Of a stretch of DNA of 64,000 bases, positions 1-7,909 are shown one piece after another. Location of the stretch: NCBI GenBank assembly GCA_040219085.1, contig JAVJTC010000011.1, positions 1-64,000 on the forward strand. Direction: 5' to 3'. Made by a program: the position numbers and the translations under genes. Source of the DNA: Acidimicrobiales bacterium (GTDB lineage Bacteria > Actinomycetota > Acidimicrobiia > Acidimicrobiales > JAVJTC01). Below the pieces are notes generated by a model. That model saw nothing but the letters and a program-made list of their open reading frames with translations, did not search any database and was not told the DNA's origin. The stretch's first letter is position 1; every line of letters begins with the position of its first letter.

Positions 1-289
1 GTCGTTGACCTGGGATCGCGGCAAAGAGATGGGCCAGCACGTCGAGTTCAGCATCGACACCGGCATGGCCGTCTACTTCTGTGACCCCCACGCCCCATGG
101 CAGCGCGGCACCAACGAGAACACCAACGGCCTCATCCGCCAATACCTCCCAAAGGGCACTGACCTCAGCCGGCACGACCAGGCCCGGCTCGACGAGATCG
201 CCGCAGAGCTCAACGGCCGCCCTCGACAGACCCTCGGCTGGATGACACCATCCGAAGCGTTCGCCCAAGCTGTTGCGACGACCGCGTGA
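1..289 (+). mobile_element. IS30-family transposase, C-terminal fragment (5' end outside window)
   Basis: The reading frame is already open at base 2 and ends with TGA at 287-289, so only the last ~95 residues are seen. They carry the end of an IS30-type DDE integrase core: TWDRGKEM near the start, then [16 protein letters not shown], in which the Glu of NEN would be the third catalytic acid, followed by the usual [11 protein letters not shown] and the [11 protein letters not shown]...PSEAF tail. Whether the upstream part is intact cannot be judged. No terminal inverted repeat is evident in the 24 bases between its stop and the next gene. It sits directly beside a group of surface-modification genes, which fits a role in moving or assembling that island. 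Confidence 0.9.
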
Positions 290-313
290 GACCGCCTACA
301 ATTGGGTGGACAG

Positions 314-1165
314 ATGAAGCTATGTATCGTTGGTACGGGTCGGTGCGGCACAACTCTGATCTGGCAGATGCTGAACGACCACCCCGATCTCTTCGTCTTC
401 CGCGAGACCCATTGGCTGCCTGCATTGCACGACGCCTTCGGGACAACGATTGGGTCTACAGAAGCCATGCTCGATCTGGTAGCGCGTACTCGCTTCGTCA
501 CCGGAGAACCAACGACCCCGTTCGATGTGGATGCCTTCCGCTCCAGTTCACGGTACCGGCCCGAAATGACGGTTCGTTCATTCGCGGACGCTCTGGGAGA
601 AAGTCATGCGGAAATACACGGAAAGCGCTTCTGGGGCGACAAGACTCCTGATTACGGGTACTTTCTCGGGCCGCTCCAACTCCATTGGCCTGGCGTCCGG
701 ATCTTGCATTTAGTGCGAGATGGTGTCGCGACGGCCGCCTCAATGTCGAAGCACATAGGTTATCGCGGCTTGGCTGCTGCAAGGCGAGTGCATTGGTGCC
801 CACTCTCACTTGACTACGACCCGCCCTCATCCCCTTTTCCTGAAACCGAGATGAGCCATTTCGCGGACCTATGGCACGATCGGCTGGTGCGCGCTCGCGA
901 TGAGGCAACGCGGCTCTCCCCAGGCAGCTACCTGGAGGTGCGCCATGAAGCGGTCATCGCAGACCCCGCGTCCGAGCTCGCCAGGATTGCCCAATTCGCC
1001 GGTCTCGCCAACGATCCCTCATGGCTTGCCAGGGTGCCGACATTCGTCGATCCTCGTCGGGGTCTGGGCCGTGTCCGACCAGTAGAGGTGCTGAAGGACT
1101 TTGGCCCGCGCCCCATGAGGCTCTTATCAGAGCTGGGCTATGATGCAAACCTGAGGCAGGCGTGA
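314..1165 (+). CDS. PAPS-dependent sulfotransferase family protein
   Basis: A protein of about 283 residues starting at ATG 314, with GGTGGA just upstream; an in-frame TTG at 302 is less likely. The N-terminus has the 5'-phosphosulfate-binding loop VGTGRCGTTLI (residues 6-16), and HLVRDGVATAAS in mid-protein matches the 3'-phosphate-binding motif of sulfotransferases. Such enzymes move sulfate from PAPS to a carbohydrate, lipid or other acceptor; the acceptor cannot be read here. Its stop overlaps the start of the following glycosyltransferase (GTGA), so the two are co-translated. With a second, different sulfotransferase nearby it suggests sulfated surface glycans. Codons ending in A or T look commoner than in downstream genes. 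Confidence 0.85.
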   Translation: MKLCIVGTGRCGTTLIWQMLNDHPDLFVFRETHWLPALHDAFGTTIGSTEAMLDLVARTRFVTGEPTTPFDVDAFRSSSRYRPEMTVRSFADALGESHAEIHGKRFWGDKTPDYGYFLGPLQLHWPGVRILHLVRDGVATAASMSKHIGYRGLAAARRVHWCPLSLDYDPPSSPFPETEMSHFADLWHDRLVRARDEATRLSPGSYLEVRHEAVIADPASELARIAQFAGLANDPSWLARVPTFVDPRRGLGRVRPVEVLKDFGPRPMRLLSELGYDANLRQA

Positions 1166-2130
1166 GCAGTCTGACCCAGCTCACCAATGGCCCTGACATT
1201 GCGCCAGCCGCGCTAGTCGTGGTGACCTGCGTTCGAAACGAGGCCCTGCGTCTACCTGATTTCCTTGCGCATCACAGGCGACTGGGTGTCTCGTCCTTCC
1301 TCATCATCGACAACGCTTCGGACGATGGCACGACGGAGTTCCTCACGGCCCAAGACGATGTGCGGCTCTACCACACGAACCAGCCGTATTCGGAAAGCGG
1401 CTGTGGCATCGACTGGCAGAATGCCGTGTTGGCTGATGCCGCTGTCGGGCATTGGACCCTGATCTTGGACGCTGACGAGCTCTTTATCTTTCCGGGCTAC
1501 GAGCGGACGTCTCTTACGGAGTTCGTCAATTGGGTTTCGGAACGTCGCGCCGACGCGGTCGCCGCTCCGATGCTCGATATGTACCCAAATGGTCCCATCG
1601 CCAACGTCGGCTACCAACCGGGTGCCTCGTTGCTCGAAACCTGCCCTTGGTTCGACAGCACCGGATACAGCCGCCAGTCCATCGCTCCCGGGCTCGAAGT
1701 CATTCATCGCGGCGGCCCACGGAAGCGCCTGTTTTGGGACGGCCGCCGAGCAGATTTTCCCTCACCAGTGCTTCACAAGATTCCACTTGTACGCTGGCAG
1801 ACCCGCTTCTCACTGACGGCTTCCACACATGCGCTGAAGGGTGCCACACTGGCAAAGGCGACCGGGCTCCTTCTCCACTTCAAGTTTCTCCAGGATTTCG
1901 CCAACAACGCCGACAGCGAGTCCCGTCGGGCAGAGCATTTCATGGGTGCTCGACAGTACGTCGCCTATCGAGAGGTTCTCGCTGCGGACACAGGCCTGAC
2001 CGCATTTCATGACGGCTCAGTGCGCTTCAGCGATAGCCGCAAGCTAGTCGAACTGAAGCTCATGAGCGTGCCGAAAGGCTATCCATTTGTGCCGGCAGCT
2101 GTGAACACTGAGACGAACGGCGTAGCATAG
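1162..2130 (+). CDS. Glycosyltransferase family 2-like protein
   Basis: 322 residues, GTG start overlapping the previous stop by 4 nt. VVTCVRNEALRLPDFLAHH followed by IIDNASDDGT is the nucleotide-sugar-binding start of GT-A enzymes of the Glyco_tranf_2_4 type, and LILDADELF (DAD at residues 103-105) is the metal-binding DxD motif. The enzyme probably transfers a sugar during synthesis of an extracellular polysaccharide or glycolipid; donor and acceptor are unknown. There is no membrane helix. It is the second gene of a tight group sulfotransferase - glycosyltransferase - methyltransferase - sulfotransferase, so the product is probably a modified surface glycan. Confidence 0.85.
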   Translation: MSSLTQLTNGPDIAPAALVVVTCVRNEALRLPDFLAHHRRLGVSSFLIIDNASDDGTTEFLTAQDDVRLYHTNQPYSESGCGIDWQNAVLADAAVGHWTLILDADELFIFPGYERTSLTEFVNWVSERRADAVAAPMLDMYPNGPIANVGYQPGASLLETCPWFDSTGYSRQSIAPGLEVIHRGGPRKRLFWDGRRADFPSPVLHKIPLVRWQTRFSLTASTHALKGATLAKATGLLLHFKFLQDFANNADSESRRAEHFMGARQYVAYREVLAADTGLTAFHDGSVRFSDSRKLVELKLMSVPKGYPFVPAAVNTETNGVA

Positions 2131-2142
2131 GAGAACGGCATC

Positions 2143-2739
2143 GTGCAGGGAACCTGGAAGGACTTCTTTGTTGTCGACGAGAACGCGCGCGACCTCGGGG
2201 GTAATCTTCGCCACGGCGATGGCAACACGATCACGCCGGGCCTTTGGCAAGCTCTAATCGATCGGTTTGCGCCGCGTACGATGCTCGATGTGGGTGCCGG
2301 AGAAGCACACGCTGCGGCCTTCTTCGCTCGCCAGGGGATCATCGCCCACGGATTCGACGGATTGAAACAGAATATCGCGCGAGCGATGCACCCAATTGCT
2401 CTGCACGACTTGAAAGCCGGACCATACACCTACCCCTGCGACCTGGTGTATTGCGCGGAGGTGGTGGAGCATATTGCGGAGGAGTATCTCGACCACTTGA
2501 TGGAGACACTGACAAACGCACCAGTGGTTGCGATGACCCACGCATTGCCTGGCCAGAGAGGGTACCACCACGTCAATTTGCAGCCCCCGGAGTATTGGAT
2601 TGAGAAATTCGCGGGCTATGGCTATCGGCCCACAGTCGACATCGACGTTCTGCGCGACACTGCCCGACGTGAGCGGGCCGACAGCTTCTTCGCTCAATCC
2701 GGACTGGTCTTCTTAGAGGCAGAACAAAGTGAACCATGA
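2143..2739 (+). CDS. Class I SAM-dependent methyltransferase
   Basis: 198 residues from GTG 2143, with GGAG at 2130-2133 as ribosome binding site. MLDVGAGEAH (residues 47-56) is SAM motif I and CDLVYCAEVVEHI is the acidic region around motif II/post-II of the class I Rossmann methyltransferases. The middle contains MTHALPGQRGYHHVN, as in small bacterial methyltransferases of cell-surface gene clusters. It probably methylates a sugar or lipid made by neighbouring enzymes; the true substrate is unknown. It is 12 nt after the glycosyltransferase stop, in the same transcription direction. Confidence 0.8.
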   Translation: MQGTWKDFFVVDENARDLGGNLRHGDGNTITPGLWQALIDRFAPRTMLDVGAGEAHAAAFFARQGIIAHGFDGLKQNIARAMHPIALHDLKAGPYTYPCDLVYCAEVVEHIAEEYLDHLMETLTNAPVVAMTHALPGQRGYHHVNLQPPEYWIEKFAGYGYRPTVDIDVLRDTARRERADSFFAQSGLVFLEAEQSEP

Positions 2740-2853
2740 CGAGCCCTCGGTCGTTGTCGAGACGCGACACCCGTGCTGCACGTGAGGCCAGGCGAAACTC
2801 GTTCCCTGCAGCCAGTTGTTAACCGAAACCATGGAATGTTCTAGGAGCCCACA

Positions 2854-3645
2854 ATGCCCATCCGTACAGGAGAGATTTTCCGTGACGCCGTACGGGAAAA
2901 GGGGATTGACACTGGGCTTTTCCTGGCGAGCGATTTTCGTACGGGCTCGACACTGATTGGAAGGCTGTTGGAGATGCAAACTGGACTCCCGTTCCAACGG
3001 GAGTCCTTCAACACAGTGCCAACGTGGCATTTCATGCAGGAAGCGCCTCTGCGGCAGGCAGTCCTGGCGGCGCTCGGGCCAGTTCGGCTCGGGTGCATGG
3101 CTTCCAAGTTGATGTGGCCACACCGAAATAATCTGGCGCGGGTTCTGGGCCATAACACGACTGATGCCGTCGCCGACTTCCGTAAGATATTCCCGCGCGC
3201 GCGGTTTGTCCACGTAGCGCGCCGGGACAAGGTGGCCCAGGCGGTATCGTTTCATATAGCGCGACACAGCAACGTGTGGTCTTCGTCGCAGGTTACCAGG
3301 GAACTGGACGGTCCGGTCTCGTACAATTTCGCCGAGATCAAAGACTACTATATGCATTTCATCATGTTTGAGACATTGTGGGCGGAATTCCTGGCTTCCG
3401 CCGATCCAGAGGCGCCTCTGATCTACTACGAAGATCTAGTGGACGATGTCACGGGTCATATGGAGCTATCCATGGCACATCTCGGGCTCGATTTCGACCG
3501 CACAAGAGTACCGGCTGATTTGCCCCTCGAACGTCAGGCGGGCGACCTGGCCCAGAGTTTCTGCGACCGGTTTCGCCATGACCTCGGACGCGACTCACCG
3601 GTCGAGTTCCTGCCCGGGCGACTAATTGGCCCGCCGACACCGTAA
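2854..3645 (+). CDS. Stf0-type sulfotransferase
   Basis: 263 residues, ATG start preceded by AGGAG. FRTGSTLIGRLLE...TGLPFQRESF near residues 29-50 resembles the Stf0 family (typified by mycobacterial trehalose 2-sulfotransferase), where R-x-GST binds the 5'-phosphosulfate of PAPS. Later VHVARRDKVAQAVSF is the 3'-phosphate-binding segment, with Arg and Ser in place. It is a different branch of sulfotransferase from the one at 314, so two distinct acceptors or positions may be sulfated. Last gene of the island; a 114-base gap with no visible gene separates it from the methyltransferase. Confidence 0.85.
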   Translation: MPIRTGEIFRDAVREKGIDTGLFLASDFRTGSTLIGRLLEMQTGLPFQRESFNTVPTWHFMQEAPLRQAVLAALGPVRLGCMASKLMWPHRNNLARVLGHNTTDAVADFRKIFPRARFVHVARRDKVAQAVSFHIARHSNVWSSSQVTRELDGPVSYNFAEIKDYYMHFIMFETLWAEFLASADPEAPLIYYEDLVDDVTGHMELSMAHLGLDFDRTRVPADLPLERQAGDLAQSFCDRFRHDLGRDSPVEFLPGRLIGPPTP

Positions 3646-3814
3646 GCGCAATCGCTCTCCCTCGTACAGGTCGCATCAGGTGCTGATGTACTTAGCTATC
3701 GCTGCTGCGGTTTTGAAGCGAGATGATCGGCGTTGGCCTCGGCGGGGCCGGAGATGACTCGGGTCGTCCCGACTCCCGGCCCGGTGGTGGCGCTCGAAGC
3801 GCGCAGGGCCTGTC

Positions 3815-4762
3815 TCAGTCGGCGACGAGGGATTCCGAGTCGAGCAGCGAGCGGTGGAACAGACCATCGGGGATCTCCGCACCGACCCGGGTGAGGGCGA
3901 GATGCCAGGTCGGTGACGAACCGAGCGACCACCGCAGGAACGACACCATCGCCCGCCCGGCGAATTCGGCGCCGGGCACGTCGACGAGCCCGAGAAGACG
4001 CCGCAGCTCGGTCGGCAACGTCGCGACTGCCGCAGCGAAGAGGCCCGCGTAGCCGGCCCGCACCGCGAGGGGCAGGGGCGGGTTGCGCAGGAATCTGATC
4101 GCCTCGGCCTGACCGGGCGACCGGGCGAGATCGGGGTGGTCGACGATCCAGGACGACAGATCGGCGGCGGTGGTCGGCAGTGGCGCCGCGTCGAGCAGAG
4201 CGCCGACCTTCGTCTGCTCCGCCACGAACCGGTCCGCGTCGCCTTCGGTCAGCCGGCGGGGGCCGTAGTGCCGATAGGCGGCGAGGAACGAGTCGGTCAA
4301 GGCGTTGTGCACCCATGCCGCCATCTCCGGGTGGGAGGCCGAGTACGGCCGGTCCCTGTGAGACCGGCCACGCACGGGCCGATGGGCGCCTCGGACGACG
4401 GCGACCGCCGCCTCCACCTCGGCCATCGCCCCGAACGACGTGGCGGTGACCCACGACGACGTGCGTGAGAGTCGCCCGAGCGGATCGGTGCGGTAGCGGG
4501 AGTGGTCTGCGACCCCGGCCGCGACCTCGGGATGCGCGGCCTGGACCAACAGCGCACGCAGGCCGCCGACGAAGGCCGTCACGTCACCGATGACGGGCCA
4601 GGTCATCGAGTCCGGACCGAAAAGGCCCGGGTCACCGCGGTACGACATCGTGTCGGCGAGCGGATAGTCGGCGTGGGAGAACAGTGACGTCGTCGCATCG
4701 ACGACGCGGGACCTGTAGGCGTCGGCGAGCGCCGACATGGGAGATGTGAACACGGCGGCCAT
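3815..4762 (-). CDS. MpaB/rubber-oxygenase-type protein (DUF2236)
   Basis: About 315 residues. QAAHPEVAAGVADHSRY and the following DPLGRLSRTSSW are the hallmark of the DUF2236 family, which includes latex-clearing rubber oxygenases and fungal MpaB; members bind heme b. YSASHPEMAAWVHNALTDS is a second conserved block. The substrate is unknown; actinobacteria carry many paralogues. The start is ambiguous: a very long Shine-Dalgarno (AGAAAGGAGGTGAT on the minus strand, 4761-4774) overlaps ATG 4762, while GTG 4753 has a more normal 11-nt spacing and ATG 4738 is also in frame. Convergent with the sulfotransferase island. Confidence 0.85.
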   Translation of the reverse strand: MAAVFTSPMSALADAYRSRVVDATTSLFSHADYPLADTMSYRGDPGLFGPDSMTWPVIGDVTAFVGGLRALLVQAAHPEVAAGVADHSRYRTDPLGRLSRTSSWVTATSFGAMAEVEAAVAVVRGAHRPVRGRSHRDRPYSASHPEMAAWVHNALTDSFLAAYRHYGPRRLTEGDADRFVAEQTKVGALLDAAPLPTTAADLSSWIVDHPDLARSPGQAEAIRFLRNPPLPLAVRAGYAGLFAAAVATLPTELRRLLGLVDVPGAEFAGRAMVSFLRWSLGSSPTWHLALTRVGAEIPDGLFHRSLLDSESLVAD

Positions 4763-4808
4763 CACCTCCTTTCTACGGCGGAGGAATGATTTCGGACGCA
4801 GCCGAAAA

Positions 4809-4846
4809 CCCGGTCCGCCCCTGGCGGGGGCCAGGGGCGGACCGGG
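4809..4846 (-). terminator. Rho-independent terminator after phoX
   Basis: A perfect 16-bp inverted repeat (4809-4824 with 4831-4846) with a six-base loop (CGGGGG). Read on the minus strand it follows the phoX stop codon (4864) by 17 bases and runs directly into TTTT (complement of 4805-4808). This is the best intrinsic terminator in the window. It also insulates the downstream DUF2236 gene, which has its own ribosome binding site. Confidence 0.9.
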
Positions 4847-4863
4847 AGAGGGAGCCTCGACGG

Positions 4864-6666
4864 TCAGGAACCGATGATTCCGCCGTCCCTACGCCAGAAG
4901 ACGATGGTGGCGTCGCGGGGCACCGCGCTGCCTGTCGGCCAGGTGGTGGTGGCCGGATCGCCGTCACCGGGGTGCTGGACGTTGCAGAACGCCGTCCGCC
5001 GGTCCGGGGTCACGGCGAAGCCGGTGATCTCACAATCCTTCGGCCCGGCCAGTAGACGCTTGATCACGCCCGTGGAGGCGTTGCCGACGAGCAGCTGGTT
5101 GTTGCCGTCGTCGGGCTGGCCACCATCCGTCTCGATGATCAGGCGGCCATCGGGATCGGCCCACAGACCGTCGGGCGAACCGAACGCACAGTCGGTGCCG
5201 TGCGTGTCCGAGGCCAGGATCCAGATGTCCCACAGGAATGTCGTGCCTGTGCCTCCGCCGGCGTCCATCCACTTGATGATGTGGCCGTCGGGGTTGGGGG
5301 CCTGCGGGTTGGCTGCGTCGGCCACCTCACGACGGCTGTTGTTCGTCATCGTCATGTAGACGCAGCCGTCGGCGCCGATCGTGCCCCATTCGGGGCGATC
5401 CATCGGTGTCGCGCCGGCAGCGTCAGCCGCGAGACGGGCGTGGACGAGGACGTCGTCCATGCTGGAGAACCTGGCGGCGACCGCCGGGTTCGAAAGCGTG
5501 AGGGGCAGCCAGTCGCCCGTGCCGTCCTCGTTGAAGCGGGCGCAGTAGAGGGTGCCGCTGTCGAGGGGGCTCTGGCCGTTCGCCACCATCTCGGGCCACG
5601 GCCCCGACGAGACGAACTTGTAGACGTAGTCGAAGCGCTCGTCGTCGCCCATGTAGACCACGACGTGACCGTTGCCGGTGACCTTCACAGCTGCACCCTC
5701 GTGCTTGAATCGGCCGAGAGCCGTGCGCTTGACCGGAACGGCGCTCCCGTCGAACGGGTTGACCTCGACGATCCAGCCGAACCGGTTGGACTCGTTCGTG
5801 TAGGCCGGGTTCGACAGGTCCCAGCGGGGGTCGAAGACGTGCCAGCCGTAGCCGAAGCCGTCTGCACTCAGCCCATAGCGGCTCTGCGCCTCCGACGGAG
5901 AGAACCCTTCCCCCTCACTCGAGCCGAAGTAGCCGTTGAAGTTCTCCTCGCAGGTGAGGTACGTGCCCCACGGCGTGTACCCGTTGGCGCAGTTGTTCAC
6001 CGTTCCCGCCGCAGCGTTGCCCGCCGGGGTATCGAGAAGCGGCGAACCCGCCACGGGACCCGAGAAGGTGACGGGGGTGTTCGCGGTGACACGGCGGGTC
6101 TTGTTCGAGTTCACCGTGACCCACGTGTCGCCCACTCGCTTGATCTCGTAGCAGCCGATGCCGTGCGCCGCCTGGGAGACCCTGACGTCCTCGAGGCTCT
6201 CGGGGAAGTCCTTGCCCAGGACGTGGGGGTTCGTGCCGAACTCGTGGTTCACACACAAGACACCGTGGTTGTTGTTGATCGCGAAGAACCACATGCCGTC
6301 GTGGCCGATACCGATCTGGTTCTCCTGGGCGGCCGATGTCGGGGGCCATGAGAAGCCGGGCCCGCCGGGCCGGACCGGATCGCCCCAGGGGAGAATGACC
6401 GAGTAGTCGTAGTCCGACGAGATCGACACGCCGGTCCCGCCGTAGAGCGGAATCGGGTCGAAACCCACGAGGGGGTCGTTGAACACAGCGGGGGCGGACG
6501 CGTTCGCGGCAGCTGCGGTTCCGCTCAGTCCACCGGTGCCGATGAAGCCGGCTGCAGCGGCGGCGAGGCCACCGCCGATGATGCCGCGGCGCGAGAGTCG
6601 GGCGCGGGCGATCTCCTCGAAGGGGCGGCTCGAAGTCGGGTTACTGACGCCGTCGTCAACGGTCAT
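4864..6666 (-). CDS. PhoX-family alkaline phosphatase, Tat-exported
   Basis: 600 residues. The N-terminus contains a twin-arginine signal, RLSRRGIIGGG followed by an Ala-rich hydrophobic stretch ending AAAANA around residue 55, so the folded enzyme is exported. The body is the PhoX/DUF839 family: GHDGMWFFAINNNHGVLCVNHE, CEENFNGYFG, ERFDYVYKFVSSG and the C-terminal DGLWADPDGRLIIETDGG are characteristic blocks. PhoX enzymes use Ca and Fe to release phosphate from organic esters outside the cytoplasm and are usually induced by phosphate limitation. ATG start with GAGGTG 7 nt upstream. Monocistronic, ended by a strong terminator. Confidence 0.93.
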   Translation of the reverse strand: MTVDDGVSNPTSSRPFEEIARARLSRRGIIGGGLAAAAAGFIGTGGLSGTAAAANASAPAVFNDPLVGFDPIPLYGGTGVSISSDYDYSVILPWGDPVRPGGPGFSWPPTSAAQENQIGIGHDGMWFFAINNNHGVLCVNHEFGTNPHVLGKDFPESLEDVRVSQAAHGIGCYEIKRVGDTWVTVNSNKTRRVTANTPVTFSGPVAGSPLLDTPAGNAAAGTVNNCANGYTPWGTYLTCEENFNGYFGSSEGEGFSPSEAQSRYGLSADGFGYGWHVFDPRWDLSNPAYTNESNRFGWIVEVNPFDGSAVPVKRTALGRFKHEGAAVKVTGNGHVVVYMGDDERFDYVYKFVSSGPWPEMVANGQSPLDSGTLYCARFNEDGTGDWLPLTLSNPAVAARFSSMDDVLVHARLAADAAGATPMDRPEWGTIGADGCVYMTMTNNSRREVADAANPQAPNPDGHIIKWMDAGGGTGTTFLWDIWILASDTHGTDCAFGSPDGLWADPDGRLIIETDGGQPDDGNNQLLVGNASTGVIKRLLAGPKDCEITGFAVTPDRRTAFCNVQHPGDGDPATTTWPTGSAVPRDATIVFWRRDGGIIGS

Positions 6667-6875
6667 TTCTCAACACCTCGGGGGTCGGTCGATACAGACG
6701 CCGCCGAACCTAGAAGTGCGAAATGACCCGTCGATTACGCGCTGGCGGCTGCAGCGAGACGCCGAGCCGAAGCTTGGAGGACAGGGAAGCGAAGTTCAGA
6801 TGACTTACGGGAAGCTGACCGAATCACACAGATCGACAGTTGCGTCGACTGGATCCGGGCCGCTGTGCGGTCGGG

Positions 6876-7085
6876 CTACCCGCGGGTCAGTCGCACCGGC
6901 GCCCACCAGCCGAGCGCCAAGCCGCCGAGGAGGCCGGCAGCGGGGATGATGTAGAGCGCGACGCTGTCGAGCGGCACCACTCCGGCCAGCAGCAGGTCGA
7001 CCGCGAGGAAGATCCCGAACAGCAGTCCGCTGACGAGCCCGAGGATCGGGCGGCCCCGGGACCAGGCGGTTCGTCGGTCCTTCAC
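6876..7085 (-). CDS. Small two-helix membrane protein
   Basis: 69 residues, GTG start overlapping the stop of the upstream gene (GTGA) with GAGGTG just before it. Two hydrophobic segments (about residues 14-34 and 42-63) are joined by a short loop, and the N-terminus is basic (MKDRRTAWSRGRP), predicting both ends in the cytoplasm. No family was recognised. Translational coupling to the secreted protein gene at 7082-7810 suggests a joint role at the membrane. The 209 bases between its stop and phoX hold nothing recognisable. Confidence 0.65.
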   Translation of the reverse strand: MKDRRTAWSRGRPILGLVSGLLFGIFLAVDLLLAGVVPLDSVALYIIPAAGLLGGLALGWWAPVRLTRG

Positions 7086-7810
7086 GACTCACCTCCCGGA
7101 GAGTCCGTGGGAGGAGGGTTCACGATGGTCGGCGCGTCCGGATCCACGACCGTCGCCTTCGGGTCGACAGGCGGCGGCGCGGCGGCCGGCGGATCGGCGA
7201 CGATGGTCGTCGCGGCTCCCCCCGGCTTGATCTTCCCCTGCGGTCCGGTCGCCTTCGAGACAGCCGAGAACGCGACGCCCGTCGCGGAGACGGCTGTCCC
7301 GCCCACGGCCACCCAGCCGACGAAGGTGTCGAAGAACCCGCCTTCGAACCTGATCTTGATCGTGCCGTTACAGCGGATCCCGTCGGCGTCGACGTGCTGG
7401 CCGACAACGGTCATCTCGACGTTGCGCGGAATCGCAGACGGAAAATCCCACGTCACCGTCCCCCGGTCGGAGCTGTCCGTGGCATCGTCGTCCCACACCC
7501 ACCTGTCATCGAAGCTGATGTCGGGGATTCCCGGCGGTGTCTTGATCTTGACGAAGCCCTCGATCCGGCGCTCCGGGCCGGAGTAGGGGGTCGTACCCTC
7601 GTAGGTCGCGCTCCCCGAGATCGGAAGCTCGTAGACGCCACCGGACTCGTACGGGTCGACCCTCACACCGTTCGACAGATCCGCGCTCGCGGTGCACCGG
7701 CCGGTGGCGTTCGCCGGATAGTCGTCCGGGAACCCCTGGGCTGCGGCCGCCCCGGCCGCGAGAAGAAGCGCTCCCAGACCGACCACTGCCGCTACGACGA
7801 TTCGTCTCAT
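7082..7810 (-). CDS. Secreted protein of unknown function with Pro-rich C-terminal tail
   Basis: 242 residues. It starts with a Sec signal peptide (MRRIVVAAVVGLGALLLAAG, cleavage likely after AAAAQG). The mature part has two cysteines (in GRCTAS and IRCNGT, possibly a disulfide) and a beta-rich pattern such as TYEGTTPYSGPERRIEGFVKI, which looks like a small beta-sandwich. A hydrophobic stretch (FVGWVAVGGTAVSATGVAF, about residues 163-181) may be a membrane segment, followed by a Pro/Thr/Asp-rich tail (PPAAAPPPVDPK ... NPPPTDSPGGES). No family recognised. It is coupled to the small membrane protein downstream. Confidence 0.65.
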   Translation of the reverse strand: MRRIVVAAVVGLGALLLAAGAAAAQGFPDDYPANATGRCTASADLSNGVRVDPYESGGVYELPISGSATYEGTTPYSGPERRIEGFVKIKTPPGIPDISFDDRWVWDDDATDSSDRGTVTWDFPSAIPRNVEMTVVGQHVDADGIRCNGTIKIRFEGGFFDTFVGWVAVGGTAVSATGVAFSAVSKATGPQGKIKPGGAATTIVADPPAAAPPPVDPKATVVDPDAPTIVNPPPTDSPGGES

Positions 7811-7909
7811 CGTGCACCCCCGAATTGCCTGCGTCCAAACGGTAGTCGGCCGTCGTCGAGCGTGCTGGCGAGCCGCGCAGCCGGGGGCGCAGCGAACCCG
7901 AACGCTCGC

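Noticed and set aside
1-3645. Complete composite transposon carrying the sulfotransferase genes
   Set aside because: Only one transposase fragment is seen at the left edge; no second IS copy or matching inverted repeat is found near 3646-3814.
3756-3775. Hairpin between the island and the DUF2236 gene as terminator
   Set aside because: Only 8 base pairs with one mismatch and no T run; too weak to call.
5200-6351. 383-residue open frame on the plus strand
   Set aside because: Antisense to phoX, which has an intact Tat signal and family blocks.
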